Shown here piece by piece: positions 1 through 10,420 of a stretch of DNA of 57,079 nt. The DNA comes from Nevskia sp. (GTDB lineage: Bacteria; Pseudomonadota; Gammaproteobacteria; Nevskiales; Nevskiaceae). The notes below the pieces were generated by a model that was given only the letters and a program-made list of their open reading frames with translations, had not been told where the DNA came from and ran no database searches. Numbering within the stretch: position 1 is the stretch's first letter; each line of letters begins with the position of its first letter. The DNA lies in assembly GCA_016779605.1 (NCBI GenBank), contig JADHNH010000008.1, positions 1-57,079 of the forward strand. Reading direction: 5' to 3'. A program made the position numbers and the translations under genes.

Positions 1-17
1 TTCGCCGGAGCCGGGCG

Positions 18-476
18 TTGAACGCACAGATCCACGTCACCGTCGCCGCGGTGGTCGAGCGCGACGGCCGCTTCCTGCTGGTGGAGGAGTCCGTCGCCGG
101 CGCCACCGTGCTCAACCAGCCGGCCGGCCACTGGGACGAAGGCGAGTCGCTGTTCGAGGCCACCGTGCGCGAGACGCTCGAGGAAAGCGCCTGGGACGTC
201 GAGCTGAGCTCGCTGCTGGGCATCTACTCGTTCCGTCCACCGGAGCTGGATTACGGCTTCCTGCGCTTCGCCTTCGCCGCGCGGCCGCTGCGCCACCACC
301 CCGGGCGCACGCTGGATGCCGGCATCGAGCGCGCCGTGTGGATGAGCTACGAGGAGATCGCCGCCAGCCGCGCGCGCCACCGCAGCCCGATGGTGCTGCG
401 CTGCGTGGAGGACTACCGCGCCGGCCGGCATTTCCCGCTGAACCTGGTGGATCACCTGGGTCCCTCGCCGGTGTGA
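18..476 (+). CDS. nudJ: NUDIX hydrolase, NudJ type
   Basis: A 152-residue NUDIX-fold phosphohydrolase. The Nudix box lies at about residues 37-59: GHWDEGE, then RETLEESAW. The usual glycine near the end of the box is alanine, a variant I also associate with NudJ-type proteins. NudJ acts on nucleoside di/triphosphates and hydroxymethylpyrimidine diphosphate; the exact substrate here is inferred. The chosen start is TTG with GGAG seven bases upstream. The frame stays open to the left edge of the window, so an earlier start cannot be excluded. The next gene, mnmA, follows after 4 bp, the same nudJ-mnmA pairing seen in many gammaproteobacteria, which suggests co-transcription. Confidence 0.85.
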   Translation: MNAQIHVTVAAVVERDGRFLLVEESVAGATVLNQPAGHWDEGESLFEATVRETLEESAWDVELSSLLGIYSFRPPELDYGFLRFAFAARPLRHHPGRTLDAGIERAVWMSYEEIAASRARHRSPMVLRCVEDYRAGRHFPLNLVDHLGPSPV

Positions 477-480
477 GCCG

Positions 481-1557
481 ATGTCCGCCGCGCATGTGAT
501 CGTCGGCCTGTCCGGCGGCGTCGATTCGGCGGTGTCGGCCTGGCTGCTGAAGGAACAGGGCTACCGCGTCTCGGCGCTGTTCATGGTCAACTGGACGCAG
601 GACGAGCAGGCCTACTGCACCGCCGCCGAGGACTTCCAGTCGGCGCGCGCCGTGTGCGAGGAGCTGGCGATCCCGCTGCACCGGGTCGACTTCTCGGCGC
701 AATACCGCGCACGCGTGTTCGAGCATTTCCTCGCCGGCTACCGCGCCGGCAAGACGCCCAACCCGGACGTGCTGTGCAACCGCGAGGTCAAGTTCCAGCC
801 GTTCCGCGAGCATGCGCTGCGCCTGGGCGCCGACTTCGTCGCCACCGGCCATTACGCGCGCCTGGAGCAATCCGACGACGGGCCGCGCCTGCTGCGCGCC
901 GCCGACGAAAACAAGGATCAAACCTACTTCCTGGCCACGGTGGCGCGCGCGCATTTCGAGCGCGTGCTGTTCCCGGTGGGCGCGCTGACCAAGCCGATGG
1001 TGCGCGAGATCGCGCGCGGCGCCGGCCTGCCCAACCACCGGCGCAAGGATTCCACCGGCATCTGCTTCATCGGCGAGCGGCAATTCCGCGCCTTCCTGGC
1101 GCAGTACCTGCAGGACACGCCCGGCGCCATCGAGGACGACGCCGGGCGCCCGGTCGGCAGCCACCGCGGCCTGATGTTCTACACCCTGGGCCAGCGCCGC
1201 GGCCTGGCGATCGGCGGCCAGCGCGACGCCCGCGAGGCGCCCTGGTACGTGGTGGCCAAGGACGCCGCGCGCAACGTGCTGGTGGTGTCGCAGCAGGCCG
1301 ATCACCCGCTGCTGCTGTCGACCCGCGTGCGGGCCGCGCCGTTCCACTGGATCCGCCGGCCGCGGCCGCTGCCGCCGCGCCTGCAGGCGCGCATCCGCCA
1401 CCGCCAGGCGCTGCAGGCCTGCTGCGCCGGCGCCGAGGGCGACGCGGTCGAAGCGGTGTTCGAGCAGCCGCAGCGCGCCGCCGCACCCGGGCAGTACCTG
1501 GTCCTCTACGACGGCGCCGAGTGCCTCGGCGGCGGCGAGATCGCCGCCGCAAGCTGA
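481..1557 (+). CDS. mnmA: tRNA-specific 2-thiouridylase MnmA
   Basis: MnmA (358 residues) installs the 2-thio group on the wobble uridine U34 of Lys, Glu and Gln tRNAs, using ATP and sulfur relayed from IscS/Tus proteins in the cytoplasm. The PP-loop SGGVDS is at residues 11-16. The two catalytic cysteines are C99 in NPDVLCNREVKF and C195 in GICFIGER, matching the E. coli C102/C199 pair. Length is normal for the family. It starts 4 bp after the nudJ stop and is probably translated from the same message. A 123-bp gap with its own promoter separates it from acnA. Confidence 0.96.
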   Translation: MSAAHVIVGLSGGVDSAVSAWLLKEQGYRVSALFMVNWTQDEQAYCTAAEDFQSARAVCEELAIPLHRVDFSAQYRARVFEHFLAGYRAGKTPNPDVLCNREVKFQPFREHALRLGADFVATGHYARLEQSDDGPRLLRAADENKDQTYFLATVARAHFERVLFPVGALTKPMVREIARGAGLPNHRRKDSTGICFIGERQFRAFLAQYLQDTPGAIEDDAGRPVGSHRGLMFYTLGQRRGLAIGGQRDAREAPWYVVAKDAARNVLVVSQQADHPLLLSTRVRAAPFHWIRRPRPLPPRLQARIRHRQALQACCAGAEGDAVEAVFEQPQRAAAPGQYLVLYDGAECLGGGEIAAAS

Positions 1558-1599
1558 AGCGCGCCGCAGGGCCGGGCCGGCCAGGGCTGGCGTGCCGCT

Positions 1600-1608
1600 T
1601 GCTATAAT
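1600..1608 (+). promoter_or_regulatory. Extended -10 promoter of acnA
   Basis: TGC followed by a perfect TATAAT (1603-1608), an extended -10 element, lies 73 bp before the acnA ATG. No good -35 hexamer is present 17 bp upstream, as is common for extended -10 promoters. A GGAG Shine-Dalgarno sits just before the start codon. The call rests on consensus match and position only. Confidence 0.55.
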
Positions 1609-1680
1609 CGACATCGCCTGCGGCACCTGGGCAGCGCCACCTTCACGCAGACCAAAAAGACTTCTTCCGGAGACACCACC

Positions 1681-4332
<2,652 letters not shown>

Positions 4333-4362
4333 GCCGCCGCGTCATCTGCCCTCGGCGGTTCG

Positions 4363-4398
4363 ATCCCCGGAAGCCCGTGCGGGCTTCCGGGGATTTTT
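4363..4398 (+). terminator. Intrinsic terminator of acnA
   Basis: A 14-bp perfect stem (ATCCCCGGAAGCCC at 4363-4376 paired with 4381-4394), loop GTGC, then a run of T to 4398. It begins 31 bp after the acnA stop. There is no A-run on the left side, so it is not bidirectional. Confidence 0.88.
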
Positions 4399-4427
4399 GG
4401 TTTCCGGGCCCGCCCGTCCGGCGCGAA

Positions 4428-4712
4428 TCAGCCGAGGAACTCGCAGAGATAGGCCGCCGGACCGCCGACCGCCAGCACGTCGAAGCCGCTGTTGGCCGCC
4501 ACCTCGAACGCGGTGCCGGCCGGGAACAGCGCCCAGTCCTGCCCGCCGATGCGGGCGCGCAGGCAGCCGCTGACCACTGTCATGCGCTCGGCCGCGGCGG
4601 TGTTGAAGCGGTGCTCGCCGGCGCCGATCACGCCCACCGTGGCGCGCAGGCCGTTGCGCTCGAAGCCGATGCTCTGGACTGCGCCGTCGAAATAGCTGTT
4701 GTGCTTGAGCAT
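4428..4712 (-). CDS. ppnP: Pyrimidine/purine nucleoside phosphorylase (PpnP/YaiE)
   Basis: A small 94-residue cupin-fold protein of the PpnP (YaiE, former DUF1255) family, which phosphorolyses diverse nucleosides to base plus ribose-1-phosphate. It begins MLKHNSYFDGAVQSIGFE and contains the typical GVIGAGEHRFNT and FPAGTAFEV segments; full family length is about 94 residues. The frame is open far upstream, but family alignment fixes the start at the ATG at 4712. It is monocistronic, convergent with acnA and divergent from parA. Confidence 0.9.
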   Translation of the reverse strand: MLKHNSYFDGAVQSIGFERNGLRATVGVIGAGEHRFNTAAAERMTVVSGCLRARIGGQDWALFPAGTAFEVAANSGFDVLAVGGPAAYLCEFLG

Positions 4713-4747
4713 GTGACAAACCGGTTGGCCTTGGATGGAGGCCGCGC

Positions 4748-4753
4748 ATTTTA
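4748..4753 (-). promoter_or_regulatory. Possible -10 box of ppnP
   Basis: On the minus strand CCGCTAAAATGCG contains TAAAAT, 36 bp upstream of the ppnP ATG. No convincing -35 is present. The same GCTAAAAT string occurs before cvpA, and a similar TTAAAAT before gyrA. Confidence 0.3.
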
Positions 4754-4842
4754 GCGGCTTTGCCGCGGCAGGGGCCCGCCGCGAGGTCCGCGCCGGGCCA
4801 TAATGGCGGCATGAGCCGAGCCGTGTCCGGAGCGCGTGTACG

Positions 4843-5607
4843 ATGATCCGCCGGGTGGTGTTCAACCAGAAGGGCGGCGTGGGCAAGACCACGATCGTCT
4901 GCAACCTCGCCGCCATCGCCGCGGCGCGCGGACAGCGCACCCTGGTGATCGACCTCGACACCCAGGGCAACGCCACCCAATACCTGCTCGGGCGCAAGGC
5001 CACGCGGGCCGACCGCACCGCGGCGGATTTCTTCGAGTCCACGCTGGCGTTTTCGCTGCAGCCGGCGCCGCTGATGAGCTTCGCCACCACCACGCCGTTC
5101 GAGAACCTGGACCTGGTGGCGTCCGACCCGCGCCTGGACGACCTGCAGGTGAAGCTCGAGACCAAGCAGAAAGTGCAGAAGCTGCGCCAGGCGCTGGACA
5201 AGCTGCGCGGCTACGACGCGGTCTATATCGACACGCCGCCGGCGCTGAACTTCTACAGCCGTTCGGCCTTGATCGCTTCTACCCGCTGCCTGATCCCGTT
5301 CGACTGCGACGAGTTCTCGCGCCAGGCGCTCTACACCCTGCTCGACAACCTGCAGGAGATCCGCGCCGACCACAACGAGGCCCTGGAGATCGAGGGCATC
5401 GTGGTCAACCAGTTCCAGCCGCGCGCGCGGCTGCCGGCGCGCGTGGTGGCCGAGCTGCGCGCCGAGGGCCAGCCGCTGCTGGAGCAGAGCCTGTCCAGTT
5501 CGGTGAAGGTGAAGGAATCGCACGAGCGCCACCTGCCGATGATCGCGCTGGACCCGCGCCACCGCGTCACCCGGGAGTTCGTGGCGCTGTACGAGGCGCT
5601 GGATTGA
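4843..5607 (+). CDS. Orphan ParA-family ATPase
   Basis: A 254-residue ParA/MinD-type P-loop ATPase. The deviant Walker A is KGGVGKTT at residues 10-17 (signature lysine K10, catalytic K15), followed by VIDLDTQGNATQYLLG and a Walker B-like VYIDTPPALNF. Such ATPases move DNA or protein cargo by dynamic patterning on the nucleoid. No parB or parS-like site is adjacent, so this is not the chromosomal parAB pair; the cargo is unknown. A GGAG lies 10 bases before the ATG. It stands alone between ppnP and the mazG/nudL/metZ set. Confidence 0.85.
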   Translation: MIRRVVFNQKGGVGKTTIVCNLAAIAAARGQRTLVIDLDTQGNATQYLLGRKATRADRTAADFFESTLAFSLQPAPLMSFATTTPFENLDLVASDPRLDDLQVKLETKQKVQKLRQALDKLRGYDAVYIDTPPALNFYSRSALIASTRCLIPFDCDEFSRQALYTLLDNLQEIRADHNEALEIEGIVVNQFQPRARLPARVVAELRAEGQPLLEQSLSSSVKVKESHERHLPMIALDPRHRVTREFVALYEALD

Positions 5608-5645
5608 AGGAAGGTCTGCGCCGGGCGTACACCGCGCTGGGATAA

Positions 5646-5692
5646 GGAATCGTTCGGCTTTTACGATTCCCGATTCCCCACTGCCGATTCCC
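5646..5692. repeat. GATTCCC heptamer repeat tract
   Basis: GGAATCG (5646-5652) faces several CGATTCCC-like units (from 5664, 5671 and 5685), forming a short hairpin with degenerate copies. The last codons of mazG (tail SAVGNRES) run through it. It is the same unit as the larger inverted array upstream of pheA. Confidence 0.6.
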
Positions 5693-6059
5693 GTTCAAGC
5701 CGCTTGGCCTGCTGCCACAGCGCCTCCATGCGCTCCAGGCGCGCCGGATCACCGGCCGGCGGCAGCTTGTGCACGTGCGCCATGATGTAGGCGAAGCGAC
5801 GGCGAAATTTCCGGTTGGCCGCGGCCAGCGCGGTGCGCGGGTCCACGCCCAGGTGCCGCGCCAGGTTCACCACCATGAACAGCAGGTCGCCAAGTTCCTC
5901 GGCACGCTCGGCCTGGCTGGCGGCACGCCGCAGCTCGCCGGTTTCCTCGGCGAGCTTGTCCCACAAGCCTTCCGCGTCGGTCCAGTCGAAACCTTCGGCC
6001 GCAGCCTGCCGTTGCAGGCGCAGCGCGTCGGCCACCGGTTCGTCGGTGGGCTCAGCCAT
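5661..6059 (-). CDS. mazG: Short MazG-type nucleotide pyrophosphohydrolase
   Basis: A 132-residue protein that aligns with the C-terminal half of MazG: LQRQAAAEGFDW, then the EExxE-type metal site KLAEETGELRRA, and EELGDLLFMVVNLARHLG. MazG hydrolyses NTPs to NMP plus pyrophosphate and removes damaged nucleotides. E. coli MazG is about twice as long, so this is a single-domain version. Its start overlaps the nudL stop by 8 bp, so it is the third gene of metZ-nudL-mazG. The C-terminal tail is encoded by a GATTCCC repeat and is probably non-functional extension. Confidence 0.8.
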   Translation of the reverse strand: MAEPTDEPVADALRLQRQAAAEGFDWTDAEGLWDKLAEETGELRRAASQAERAEELGDLLFMVVNLARHLGVDPRTALAAANRKFRRRFAYIMAHVHKLPPAGDPARLERMEALWQQAKRLERESAVGNRES

Positions 6060-6675
6060 CGCCGCACAGCCGGCCGCGCAGCTCCCACAGGATGCCGGCG
6101 GTGGCGCCCCAAATGCGGTGCTCGCCGTAGTTCAGTTCGAAGAACGGCACGGTCAGGCCGTCGCGGGTGAACGCCTTGCGTTCGAACGCGCCCTCCGACA
6201 GCAGCGTGGTCATCGGCAGCTCGAAGGTGGCGGCCACCTCGCCGGGGTGGGTCACCGGCGTGAACGCCTCGCGTACCACGCCGACCACCGGGGTGATGCG
6301 GTAGCCGGTGAATGTCGGGTAGTCGTCGAGGTAGCCGATCACCTGCACGCCGGCCGGGTCCAGGCCCACCTCTTCGTGCGCCTCGCGCAGCGCCGCGGCG
6401 GTCATGTTCGAGTCGGTTTCGTCGAGCCGCCCGCCGGGAAAGCTGACCTGGCCCTTGTGCTGGCGCAGGGTGTCGGCGCGGCGGGTCAGCAGGATGGTGG
6501 CGCCGGCGGCGTGCGCGATCACCGGCACCAGCACGGCCGCCGGCTGCAGCCGCTGCACCGCCTCGGGCCCGAGCAGGTGGCCGGCGTCGAACGGCAGCTC
6601 CAGCCGCGCCACCCGGCGCGGCGTCTCCGCCGTGCCGGCCAGCACGCGGTGCAGCCGCTCGAGCAGCCCGCTCAT
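6052..6675 (-). CDS. nudL: NUDIX CoA pyrophosphatase (NudL)
   Basis: A 207-residue NUDIX protein of the CoA-pyrophosphatase group, cleaving coenzyme A to phosphopantetheine and 3',5'-ADP. The family signature LLTRRADTLRQHKGQVSFPG precedes the Nudix box GGRLDETDSNMTAAALREAH, then EEVGL. Start at ATG 6675, overlapping the metZ stop in an ATGA quartet, which implies translational coupling. It also overlaps mazG. Grouping of CoA and NTP hydrolases behind metZ suggests shared control with methionine synthesis, possibly through the upstream riboswitch. Confidence 0.88.
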   Translation of the reverse strand: MSGLLERLHRVLAGTAETPRRVARLELPFDAGHLLGPEAVQRLQPAAVLVPVIAHAAGATILLTRRADTLRQHKGQVSFPGGRLDETDSNMTAAALREAHEEVGLDPAGVQVIGYLDDYPTFTGYRITPVVGVVREAFTPVTHPGEVAATFELPMTTLLSEGAFERKAFTRDGLTVPFFELNYGEHRIWGATAGILWELRGRLCGDG

Positions 6676-7883
6676 CCGCCCAGCCCGCGCGCCAGGTCCG
6701 CGATGATGTCCTCGGCGTCTTCCAGGCCCACCGCCACGCGGATCAGGCTCTCGCCGATGCCGGCCTCGGCGCGCGCCTGCGCCGGGATGCGGCCGTGGGT
6801 GGTGCTGGCCGGATGCGTGATGGTGGTGCGGGTATCGCCCAGGTTGGCGGTGATCGAGATCATCTTCACCGCGTCGATCACGCGCCAGGCCTCGGCGCGG
6901 CCGCCGGCCACCTCGAACGAGACGATGCCGCCGAACGCAGTGTCCTCGCCCTTGCCCAGCCGCAGGTGCTGGCGCCGCGCCAGCGCGTGCTGCGGATGGT
7001 CTTCCAGGCCCGGATAATGCACCCGCGCCACCGCTGGATGCGCGCGCAGCCATTGCGCCAGCTGCTGCGCCGCGCGGCAATGCGCGCGCATGCGCACGCC
7101 GAGCGTTTCCAGGCCTTTCAGGAACACCCAGGCGTTGAACGGGCTCAGGCAGGGGCCGGCGGTGCGCATGAAGCCGAACACGTCCTTGCCGACGCGCCGG
7201 GCGTCGCCGACCACGGCGCCGCCGACGCAGCGGCCCTGCCCGTCCAGGTACTTGGTGGCCGAATGCACCACCAGGTCCGCGCCCAGCCTGAGCGGCTGCT
7301 GCAGCGCCGGCGTGAGGAAGCAGTTGTCGATCGCCAGCAGCGCGCCGGCGCCGTGGGCGACCTGTGCCAGCGCCTCGATGTCCACCAGCTCGGTCAGCGG
7401 GTTGTTCGGCGTCTCGGCGAACAGCAGGCGCGTTTCCGGGCGCAGCGCGCCGCGCCAGGCGTCGAGGTCGGTGGCCTCGACGAACGTGGTCTGCACGCCG
7501 AAGCGCGCCAGCACGTTGTTGAACAGGTTGATGGTGGAGCCGAACAGGGTGCGCGCCGCCACGATATGGTCGCCGGCCTTGAGCAGGGCCATCGCCAGGG
7601 TCAGGATCGCCGACATGCCGCTGGCGGTGGCGACGCAGGCGTCCGCCCCTTCCAGCGCCGCCAGGCGCTGCTCGAACGCCGCGACGGTGGGGTTGGTGAA
7701 GCGCGAGTAGATGTTGCCCGGTTCGGTCTCCGCGAACACCGCGGCCGCCTGCGCGGCGCTGTCGAACACGAACGAGGAGGTCAGGTGGATCGCCGCCGAA
7801 TGCTCGCGCTCGGCGCTGCGCGGCTCCGCGGCGCGCACGCCGAGCGTGGCGCTGCCCCAGGCCGGATCGAATTTCTGGTTCAT
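6672..7883 (-). CDS. metZ: O-succinylhomoserine sulfhydrylase MetZ
   Basis: A 403-residue Cys/Met-metabolism PLP enzyme. It makes homocysteine directly from O-succinylhomoserine and sulfide. The PLP lysine lies in SATKYLDGQGRCVGG; the N-terminal HLTSSFVFDSAAQAAAVF segment and overall length match MetZ rather than MetB. The frame extends 13 codons further upstream, but MNQKFDPAWG at 7883 is the family-consistent start. An intrinsic terminator and a SAM-II-like aptamer lie within 140 bp upstream, so transcription is probably switched off by S-adenosylmethionine. It is followed by nudL with a 4-bp overlap. Confidence 0.9.
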   Translation of the reverse strand: MNQKFDPAWGSATLGVRAAEPRSAEREHSAAIHLTSSFVFDSAAQAAAVFAETEPGNIYSRFTNPTVAAFEQRLAALEGADACVATASGMSAILTLAMALLKAGDHIVAARTLFGSTINLFNNVLARFGVQTTFVEATDLDAWRGALRPETRLLFAETPNNPLTELVDIEALAQVAHGAGALLAIDNCFLTPALQQPLRLGADLVVHSATKYLDGQGRCVGGAVVGDARRVGKDVFGFMRTAGPCLSPFNAWVFLKGLETLGVRMRAHCRAAQQLAQWLRAHPAVARVHYPGLEDHPQHALARRQHLRLGKGEDTAFGGIVSFEVAGGRAEAWRVIDAVKMISITANLGDTRTTITHPASTTHGRIPAQARAEAGIGESLIRVAVGLEDAEDIIADLARGLGG

Positions 7884-7904
7884 CGTGGTCGAAGCCCTGC
7901 CAAC

Positions 7905-7935
7905 AAAAAAGCCCGCCAGCAAACGCTAAACGGGC
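7905..7935 (-). terminator. Regulated terminator of the metZ leader
   Basis: On the minus strand: GCCCG, TTT, AGC, loop GTTT, GCT, GG, CGGGC, then six T. The outer 5-bp and inner 3-bp stems are joined by G-U-capable TTT/GG. It ends 22 bp before the metZ ATG. The strand GTTTAGCG of its left arm is also the 3' half of a competing hairpin (7924-7956), so it reads as a conditional terminator. Confidence 0.8.
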
Positions 7936-8021
7936 CTTTTCATTGCCCTTTTAGCGGAATTTCCCGGGAAGCCCGTCGACCGGCTCCCGGCGCGCCCCGC
8001 AAGCTGGCTACAAATCGGCGC
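7924..8021 (-). promoter_or_regulatory. SAM-II-like riboswitch (metZ leader)
   Basis: On the minus strand a P1 stem GCGCC (8021-8017) / GGCGC (7996-7992) encloses GATTTG (8016-8011) and GCTTGC (8004-7999), followed later by GCTAAA (7955-7950). These are the blocks and order I recall for the SAM-II (metA/SAM-alpha) aptamer. An extra hairpin (about 7961-7990) sits in the 3' loop. The CGCTAAA block can instead pair with TTTAGCG (7930-7924), with GGGC/GCCC continuing the stem, forming an antiterminator that excludes the terminator at 7905-7935. Ligand binding at GCTAAA would therefore favour termination: SAM represses metZ. Family assignment is from memory of the consensus. Confidence 0.75.
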
Positions 8022-8028
8022 AGCGCCA

Positions 8029-8057
8029 CTTTAAGGGATCGGACGGCACCAGTTCAA
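8029..8057 (-). promoter_or_regulatory. Predicted promoter of the metZ riboswitch transcript
   Basis: Minus strand TTGAAC (8057-8052), 17-bp spacer, TTAAAG (8034-8029). The -10 is weak, but a start 6-8 bases downstream would fall at the 5' edge of the aptamer stem, which is what a dedicated leader needs. A 7-bp GGCGCCG hairpin just after purF (8093-8111) separates it from that gene. Confidence 0.4.
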
Positions 8058-8112
8058 TCCCGGCGCCGCGCGGCGGCGCGCTCAGCGGGCCCGGCGCCGC
8101 CCTGCGGCGCCA

Positions 8113-9630
8113 TCAGCGCGCGTTATGCAGCTCGATGACGACGTTGCCGGCCTGCACGCGCCGCGCCTCGCGCGCGGCGTCGGAGCGGAACAGCTCGAGC
8201 TGGTTCAGGTAGTCGGCCGAGATGTCCTGGGTGACGTACTTGCCGGTGAACACCGAGGTGTCGAAGCCCTGGATGCGCGAGTGCTTGTGGCGCACCGCCT
8301 CGATCAGGTCTTCCAGGTCCTGGTAGATCAGGCGGTCGGCGCCGAGCAGCTCTTCCAGCTCCTGGGTGTTGCGGCCGTGCGCCACCAGCTCGCTGGAGGT
8401 GGGCATGTCGATGCCGTAGACGTTGGGGAAGCGCACTGGCGGCGCGGCCGAGGCGAAATACACCTTGCGCGCGCCGGAATCGCGCGCCATCTGGATGATT
8501 TCCTTGGAGGTGGTGCCGCGGACGATGGAGTCGTCGACCAGCAGCACGTTCTTGCCGCTGAACTCGATGTCGATCGGGTTGAGCTTCTGCCGCACCGATT
8601 TCTTGCGCTGCGCCTGGCCCGGCATGATGAAGGTGCGGCCGATGTAGCGGTTCTTGACGAAGCCCTCGCGGTATTTCACGCCGAGCCGGATCGCCACCTC
8701 GGCGCCGGCCACGCGGCTGGTGTCGGGGATCGGGATGACCACGTCGATGTCGTGGTCCGGCCACTCGCGCTGGATCTTGTCGGCCAGCTTCTCGCCCATG
8801 CGCAGGCGCGCCTTGTAGACGTAGATGCCGTCCATCACCGAGTCCGGCCGCGCCAGGTAGACGTGCTCGAAGATGCACGGCGAGTACAGTGGGTTCTGCG
8901 CGCACTGGCGCTTGTGCAGCTTGCCGTCGAGGGTGATGTAGACCGCCTCGCCGGGCGCGATGTCGGCGATCAGCTCGAAGCCGGCGGCGTCGAGCGCCAC
9001 CGATTCGGAGGCGATCATGTAATCGATGCCGTAGGGCCCCTCGCGGCGGCCGTACACCGCCGGCCGGATGCCGAAGGGATCGCGGAAGCCGACGATGCCG
9101 TAGCCGCTGATCAGCGCCACGCAGGCGTAGGCGCCGCGCGCGCGCAGGTGCACCCGCGACACCGCCTCGAACACGTCCTCGGCGGTCACCCGCAGGGTGC
9201 CGCACATCATCAGCTCATGGGCGAAGACGTTGAGCAGCACCTCCGAGTCGGAGTCGGTGTTCAGGTGCCGGCGGTCGCCCTCGAACAGCTCTTGCTTGAG
9301 GGTCTCGGCGTTGGTCAGGTTGCCGTTGTGCGACAGGCAGATGCCGAACGGCGTGTTGGTGTAGAACGGCTGCGCCTCGGCCGAAGTGAAGCAGCCGGCG
9401 GTCGGATAGCGGACATGGCCCACGCCCATGTTGCCGCGCAGCCGGATCATGTGCTCGTCCTTGTTGAACACGTCGCGCACCAGGCCGTTGTCCTTGTGCA
9501 GGTACAGGCGGTCGCCTTCGTTGGTGATGATGCCCGCGGCGTCCTGGCCGCGGTGCTGGAGCATGGTCAGCGCGTCGTACAGCTCCTGGTTGACCGGCTG
9601 CTTGGCCACCACCCCGACGATGCCGCACAT
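8113..9630 (-). CDS. purF: Amidophosphoribosyltransferase PurF
   Basis: PurF (505 residues) makes 5-phosphoribosylamine from PRPP and glutamine, the committed step of purine synthesis. It begins MCGIVGVV, so Cys2 becomes the N-terminal Ntn nucleophile after Met removal. The PRPP loop [17 protein letters not shown] and the N-terminal glutaminase segments ([22 protein letters not shown]) are present. It lies 87 bp downstream of cvpA, the conserved cvpA-purF pair. I saw no purine-box match in the gap. Confidence 0.97.
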   Translation of the reverse strand: MCGIVGVVAKQPVNQELYDALTMLQHRGQDAAGIITNEGDRLYLHKDNGLVRDVFNKDEHMIRLRGNMGVGHVRYPTAGCFTSAEAQPFYTNTPFGICLSHNGNLTNAETLKQELFEGDRRHLNTDSDSEVLLNVFAHELMMCGTLRVTAEDVFEAVSRVHLRARGAYACVALISGYGIVGFRDPFGIRPAVYGRREGPYGIDYMIASESVALDAAGFELIADIAPGEAVYITLDGKLHKRQCAQNPLYSPCIFEHVYLARPDSVMDGIYVYKARLRMGEKLADKIQREWPDHDIDVVIPIPDTSRVAGAEVAIRLGVKYREGFVKNRYIGRTFIMPGQAQRKKSVRQKLNPIDIEFSGKNVLLVDDSIVRGTTSKEIIQMARDSGARKVYFASAAPPVRFPNVYGIDMPTSSELVAHGRNTQELEELLGADRLIYQDLEDLIEAVRHKHSRIQGFDTSVFTGKYVTQDISADYLNQLELFRSDAAREARRVQAGNVVIELHNAR

Positions 9631-9717
9631 CAGCAGCGCCCCTTTGCCGCATCCGCGCTGCCGCCCGCAGGGCCTCGCCGATGCCGCAAACGCGATCTGC
9701 TCATGGATACGCTCCGC

Positions 9718-10248
9718 TTACTTGCCAGACTTCGGGGCAACGGCCGCCGGCACCGCCGGCGGCTGCTGCAAATATACGAGCCAATGTGCAGGAATCAAGG
9801 CGTGCAGCCCCTTCGCCAGCGGCTGCATCTGCGGCACCAGCAGCGACCGGCGCCACGCCTGCGACTGCTGCAGCTGGGTCATGCCGCCCAGCATCACCGC
9901 GGCGACGACGATGAAAACGCCGCGCAGCAGCCCGAACCCCGCACCCAGCGTGCGGTCCGCCGGTTCCAGCGCGGAGCCGCGCAGGGCCAGGGTGACCAGG
10001 AACATGACCAGGGCACCGGCGAGCAGGATGCCGAAGAACACCGCCGCATCGGCCGCAGCCGTGCGCAAGGGCCCGGCGGCGATGTAGGCGCGCAGATGGG
10101 TGGCCAGCTGCGGGCCCAGGCGCAGGGCCAGGAAGAACGCGAGGATCCAGGTCAGCAGGCTCAAGGCTTCACGGACGAACCCGCGTAGGACGCCGACCAG
10201 CACGGAGGACAGGACGATTGCGACGAAAATGTAGTCGACCGAATCCAT
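9718..10248 (-). CDS. cvpA: CvpA family membrane protein
   Basis: A 176-residue inner-membrane protein with an N-terminal segment MDSVDYIFVAIVLSSVLVGV and about four hydrophobic helices, typical of CvpA. It is linked to colicin V export and envelope stress tolerance, though its biochemical role is unsettled. The C-terminal proline/alanine tail is low-complexity. It precedes purF, as in most gammaproteobacteria. A minus-strand TAAAAT element lies 30 bp upstream. Confidence 0.9.
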   Translation of the reverse strand: MDSVDYIFVAIVLSSVLVGVLRGFVREALSLLTWILAFFLALRLGPQLATHLRAYIAAGPLRTAAADAAVFFGILLAGALVMFLVTLALRGSALEPADRTLGAGFGLLRGVFIVVAAVMLGGMTQLQQSQAWRRSLLVPQMQPLAKGLHALIPAHWLVYLQQPPAVPAAVAPKSGK

Positions 10249-10277
10249 TCCTGCCCTGTGAACTTCACCTGGCCGTC

Positions 10278-10283
10278 ATTTTA
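10278..10283 (-). promoter_or_regulatory. Possible -10 box of cvpA-purF
   Basis: Minus strand GATGCTAAAATGACGG contains TAAAAT, 30 bp from the cvpA ATG, in the divergent gap with the bepA-like gene. No clear -35 is seen. Confidence 0.35.
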
Positions 10284-10420
10284 GCATCTGCACCCCCGGA
10301 CCACACGCAGCATCCCGCTGTTTTCCGTGGGAATTGTGCTTTCGGCGGGGAAACTTCCGGCAAGCCGTGCACTCTAAGCGTAAACTCCGCATTCAACTCG
10401 GCAGCCGCTGCCCCTTTTCC

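Noticed and set aside
8093-8111. Intrinsic terminator of purF
   Set aside because: Only a 7-bp GC hairpin (GGCGCCG / CGGCGCC) with no T-run; may slow RNA polymerase but not supported as terminator.
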